Part shown: positions 33,064-35,100 of the stretch, piece by piece
Position numbering within the stretch: the stretch's first letter is position 1
How the letters are laid out: each line of letters starts with the position of its first letter
Assembly (NCBI GenBank): GCA_029856235.1
Contig: JAHQWP010000089.1
Coordinates: forward strand, 1 to 35,100
Source: Promethearchaeia archaeon
Lineage (GTDB): Archaea > Asgardarchaeota > Lokiarchaeia > Sigyniarchaeales > SOKP01
Direction: 5' to 3'
Length of the DNA: 35,100 nt
Notes under the pieces: model-generated
The model's database searches: none
The model's input: the letters and a program-made list of their open reading frames with translations, nothing else
Told to the model about the DNA's origin: nothing
Position numbers and translations under genes: made by a program

Positions 33064-33861
33064 TTACGCTGGTTGTAATACTCCTGCGAATACTAACCAC
33101 GCTAAAAGAGTTTTAGACCACAAACTGAGTAGTATGTATCCTCGTTCTCCATGTAAATAATCCTTCCATTTCCCAACTTTTTTATATTGTAGGATCATAT
33201 TAATCGGGAATGTGTTAAAGAATACTACGTATGATCCGAAGATAGCCCACACAAACCATGGAATTTCGGCAATATTCCCGTTGCCAAATAGATATAATAG
33301 AATTACTATCCATGGAATAAGGCCTGCAAACGTTCCTATATAAAATGCTGTCCATTTCGTTTTCTCAGTCGTTTGGTTATGAAGTTCCATCATCAAACCT
33401 AAAAGATTCATCGTCGCGTTGATAGCAAAAATTAAAATTAAAGTGGAAAGATCGTAGACTCCGAAAAACCACGCAATTAATACTATCATCAAGGATGAAC
33501 TTAAACCGTATTCAAACCATCGAAAATAGTTAATCCCCTGACCCAATTTTTTATTATAGAAATCATTGACTTTAGGTAATACGATTAATAAATGAGCTAT
33601 AGCTGAGAGTAGTAAAAACATAGCAACCAGAGGACCAATAGGGACCGTCGTTAATTGAGTGTAATTAGGCAGCAGTCTTTGTAGTCCAACGTCATAATAA
33701 AGATAAGACGTTGTAATCGGTAACTCAAAATCCCTTATTTGAGGTATAGTATAAGACATGATTATCATTATACTGGCTTGGATTAAATGTAAAAATCCCA
33801 TAATTAAGTTGAATCGCCTTAAATAAGAGAAACTTATTTTAGATTCTGTTTTTTCATTCAT
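33064..33861 (-). CDS. Heliorhodopsin
   Basis: Seven-helix retinal protein of 265 aa from ATG 33861 (the track's GTG 33870 gives 268 aa). The wording is that of heliorhodopsins, not type-1 pumps: LRRFNLIMGFLHLIQA in helix 1, GINYFRWFEYGLSSSLMIV in helix 3, FINMILQYKKVGKW-like NTFPINMILQYKKVGKWKD before helix 7, and GERGYILLSLWSKTLLAW in helix 7. In track numbering, the retinal Schiff-base lysine is Lys253, the counterion Glu120, and His28 and His93 match the conserved histidines. Heliorhodopsins have an inverted topology and a long photocycle and probably signal light rather than pump ions. No carotene oxygenase gene is in the window. A T18 run terminates the gene. Confidence 0.96.
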   Translation of the reverse strand: MNEKTESKISFSYLRRFNLIMGFLHLIQASIMIIMSYTIPQIRDFELPITTSYLYYDVGLQRLLPNYTQLTTVPIGPLVAMFLLLSAIAHLLIVLPKVNDFYNKKLGQGINYFRWFEYGLSSSLMIVLIAWFFGVYDLSTLILIFAINATMNLLGLMMELHNQTTEKTKWTAFYIGTFAGLIPWIVILLYLFGNGNIAEIPWFVWAIFGSYVVFFNTFPINMILQYKKVGKWKDYLHGERGYILLSLWSKTLLAWLVFAGVLQPA

Positions 33862-34043
33862 AGAGTTCACATTTTTATAATGTTTCTGTGATTTTTAAGC
33901 ATAATTCCAAATATAAAACTTTTTTATATAATTTATTAATAGGTAATTGAACATCTTAACTAGAAATATCTTTAATTAAACTAAAAATATGAATAATTAT
34001 TGGTCTATAATGCTTTTTTATTTTAATATTCTCATTTGATCAT

Positions 34044-34664
34044 ATGTTATCAAAAAAAGATGTAATAAAGTTAGATAAAACTCAAATTATAGCTGCTGGC
34101 GAAATTTTAGGGCGCGCTTTACAAGACGATCCCGTATCAGTCTATGATATTCCTGATAAAATAAAAAGGCACGCCGTAATGAAACACGTGTTTCAAATGA
34201 CATGTTGTTTGGGTGTGAAATACGGCGAAACATATGCGAATTCTCCCAATTTAGAAGGCATAGCTGTATGGCTTCCTTATATAAACAAAGAATTTAAAAT
34301 GATAATCAACATAGGATGTATGCTCAAATCAAAAATATATAAATTAGGTAGGCAAGCTCAGAAGCGAATTATGCCCATTGAAAAACATAGTACAAATGTA
34401 CATCGGGAGTTTGCCCCTGGTGATCACTGGTACTTACAAACACTTGGTGTAGAACCCAACCATCAAGGGAAAGGATATGGAAGTTTGTTGATGGAATTTA
34501 TGCTTGAAAAAATCGATAACTCTAAACCCCTACCCGTCTTTCTTGAGACTTCTACCGAAATAAATGTGAAATTTTATAAGCGGTTTGGATTTGAGGTAAT
34601 GAAAGAAGGGATCATACCCGATACTGATGTTGAACAATGGTATCTCCTCCGTAGTGCTAAGTAA
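34044..34664 (+). CDS. GNAT-family N-acetyltransferase
   Basis: 206 aa. The acetyl-CoA motif is LQTLGVEPNHQGKGYGSLLM (V-x-P-x-x-Q-G-x-G-x-G), followed by PVFLETSTEINVKFYKRFGFEV, the C-terminal GNAT strand-helix N-x-x-F-Y-x-R-x-G-F. The N-terminal part (VIKLDKTQIIAAGEILGRAL, DDPVSVYDIPD) is typical of the fungal/bacterial GNATs that acetylate small toxic or regulatory compounds. No ribosome-binding site precedes the ATG at 34044. It is divergent from the heliorhodopsin, with about 170 bp between the starts. Substrate unknown. Confidence 0.92.
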   Translation: MLSKKDVIKLDKTQIIAAGEILGRALQDDPVSVYDIPDKIKRHAVMKHVFQMTCCLGVKYGETYANSPNLEGIAVWLPYINKEFKMIINIGCMLKSKIYKLGRQAQKRIMPIEKHSTNVHREFAPGDHWYLQTLGVEPNHQGKGYGSLLMEFMLEKIDNSKPLPVFLETSTEINVKFYKRFGFEVMKEGIIPDTDVEQWYLLRSAK

Positions 34665-34790
34665 ACTATAAATCCTATATTTATATCAAAAAGGTTTTAT
34701 ACAAAACTGTCTTAAACCACTTAACGAAATCTAACTAAAATTATCTAAATCATAATTTTATCTGTTAAATAATAAAAGGAGGTAAGACAT

Positions 34791-35090
34791 ATGGCTTATA
34801 TCGTTATCACGGGAAGTTTCCCACCTCACGTTAGTAAGGAAGTTGGAAAAAAGTTTTTAGAACTTGAAAAATTACCTGATTACATAAAAACTGAACACGT
34901 CTTTAACACTTCGCAGGGTGATTATGCTTTTTTCACAATTTATAAGCTTGAAGATGATAGTAAATACTTCGACGCTTTAAAAGCAATCACTAAAAGATTC
35001 TCTGGATATATGGACATAGTGGGCTATAAATATACTGTTCATCCTGTTTTAGAAGCTAAAGACGCCTTAAGTATGGTTGGTCTCGGTTAA
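34791..35090 (+). CDS. Small ferredoxin-fold/dimeric alpha-beta-barrel-like protein (99 aa)
   Basis: 99 aa starting at ATG 34791, with AAGGAGGT 8 nt upstream, one of the strongest ribosome-binding sites in the window. It looks like a compact alpha/beta domain: strand AYIVITGSFP, helix VSKEVGKKFLELEKLPDYI, strand EHVFNTSQGDYAFFTIYKL, helix SKYFDALKAITKRFSGYM, and the final strand VGYKYTVHPVLEAKDALSM. This beta-alpha-beta-beta-alpha-beta order suits a ferredoxin-like fold or a dimeric barrel of the antibiotic-monooxygenase/YCII type. Strong translation signals suggest high expression. I believe similar proteins occur in other Asgard genomes; no function is known. Confidence 0.75.
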   Translation: MAYIVITGSFPPHVSKEVGKKFLELEKLPDYIKTEHVFNTSQGDYAFFTIYKLEDDSKYFDALKAITKRFSGYMDIVGYKYTVHPVLEAKDALSMVGLG

Positions 35091-35100
35091 AATGCTTTTT

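Overview
The window looks like archaeal chromosome, most likely from an Asgard archaeon of the Lokiarchaeia/Promethearchaeota type. The DNA is AT-rich (roughly a third G+C by eye). Promoters show archaeal TATA boxes, ribosome-binding sites are of the GAGGT/AGGAGGT kind, and many genes end in poly-T runs. Two Ras/Rab-like small GTPases share the G3 motif WDFGGEERFRF. Asgard-compatible proteins are scattered among bacterial-type metabolic genes. The taxonomic call is an inference; there is no rRNA or other universal marker here.

Layout. 1-3758: a plus-strand operon-like run with the C-terminal part of a PEP-utilising phosphotransferase, a diverged PlsY-like acyltransferase, and an FtsX/MacB-type permease with its LolD/MacB-type ATPase. 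3908-5557: long-chain acyl-CoA synthetase. 5667-7377: a membrane protein with several histidines, then a tandem pair of small four-helix membrane proteins duplicated together with their promoters. 7446-8549: a DNA methyltransferase gene interrupted by one in-frame TGA. 8813-11671: a four-cysteine microprotein, a sphingosine-1-phosphate-lyase-like PLP enzyme and two unknowns. 11788-15134: small GTPase, hotdog thioesterase, small protein, MFS transporter, flavodoxin. 15260-18259: membrane protein, UspA, then a ChrB-C domain protein translationally coupled to an MFS exporter. 18355-19646: a conserved unknown facing an atypical Rab-like GTPase. 19896-23427: DUF2695-like protein, surface-anchored protein, membrane TIR protein, frameshifted alpha/beta hydrolase and a large unknown. 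23572-28349: a decayed gene tail, a zinc-ribbon protein, two SAM methyltransferases, an ATC-hydrolase-like protein, the intact coiled-coil relative of the decayed tail and an ICMT/PEMT-like membrane methyltransferase. 28460-35090: a StayGreen homologue, MFS transporter, aldo/keto reductase, an ATP10/thioredoxin-fold-like protein, Asp/Glu racemase, heliorhodopsin, GNAT acetyltransferase and a small unknown.

Themes. Several genes point to ester-type or sphingoid-type lipid chemistry (PlsY-like, acyl-CoA synthetase, S1P-lyase-like, thioesterase), which is notable in an archaeon. Two proteins are linked elsewhere to light or chlorophyll: heliorhodopsin and StayGreen. Signalling proteins include two GTPases and a TIR protein. 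The region also shows decay or recoding: an in-frame TGA, a one-base frameshift and an isolated C-terminal gene remnant. At three loci the reading frame and ribosome-binding site suggest AUU/AUC start codons. I did not find a single clearly new multi-gene system, nor any tRNA, rRNA, CRISPR array or insertion sequence.
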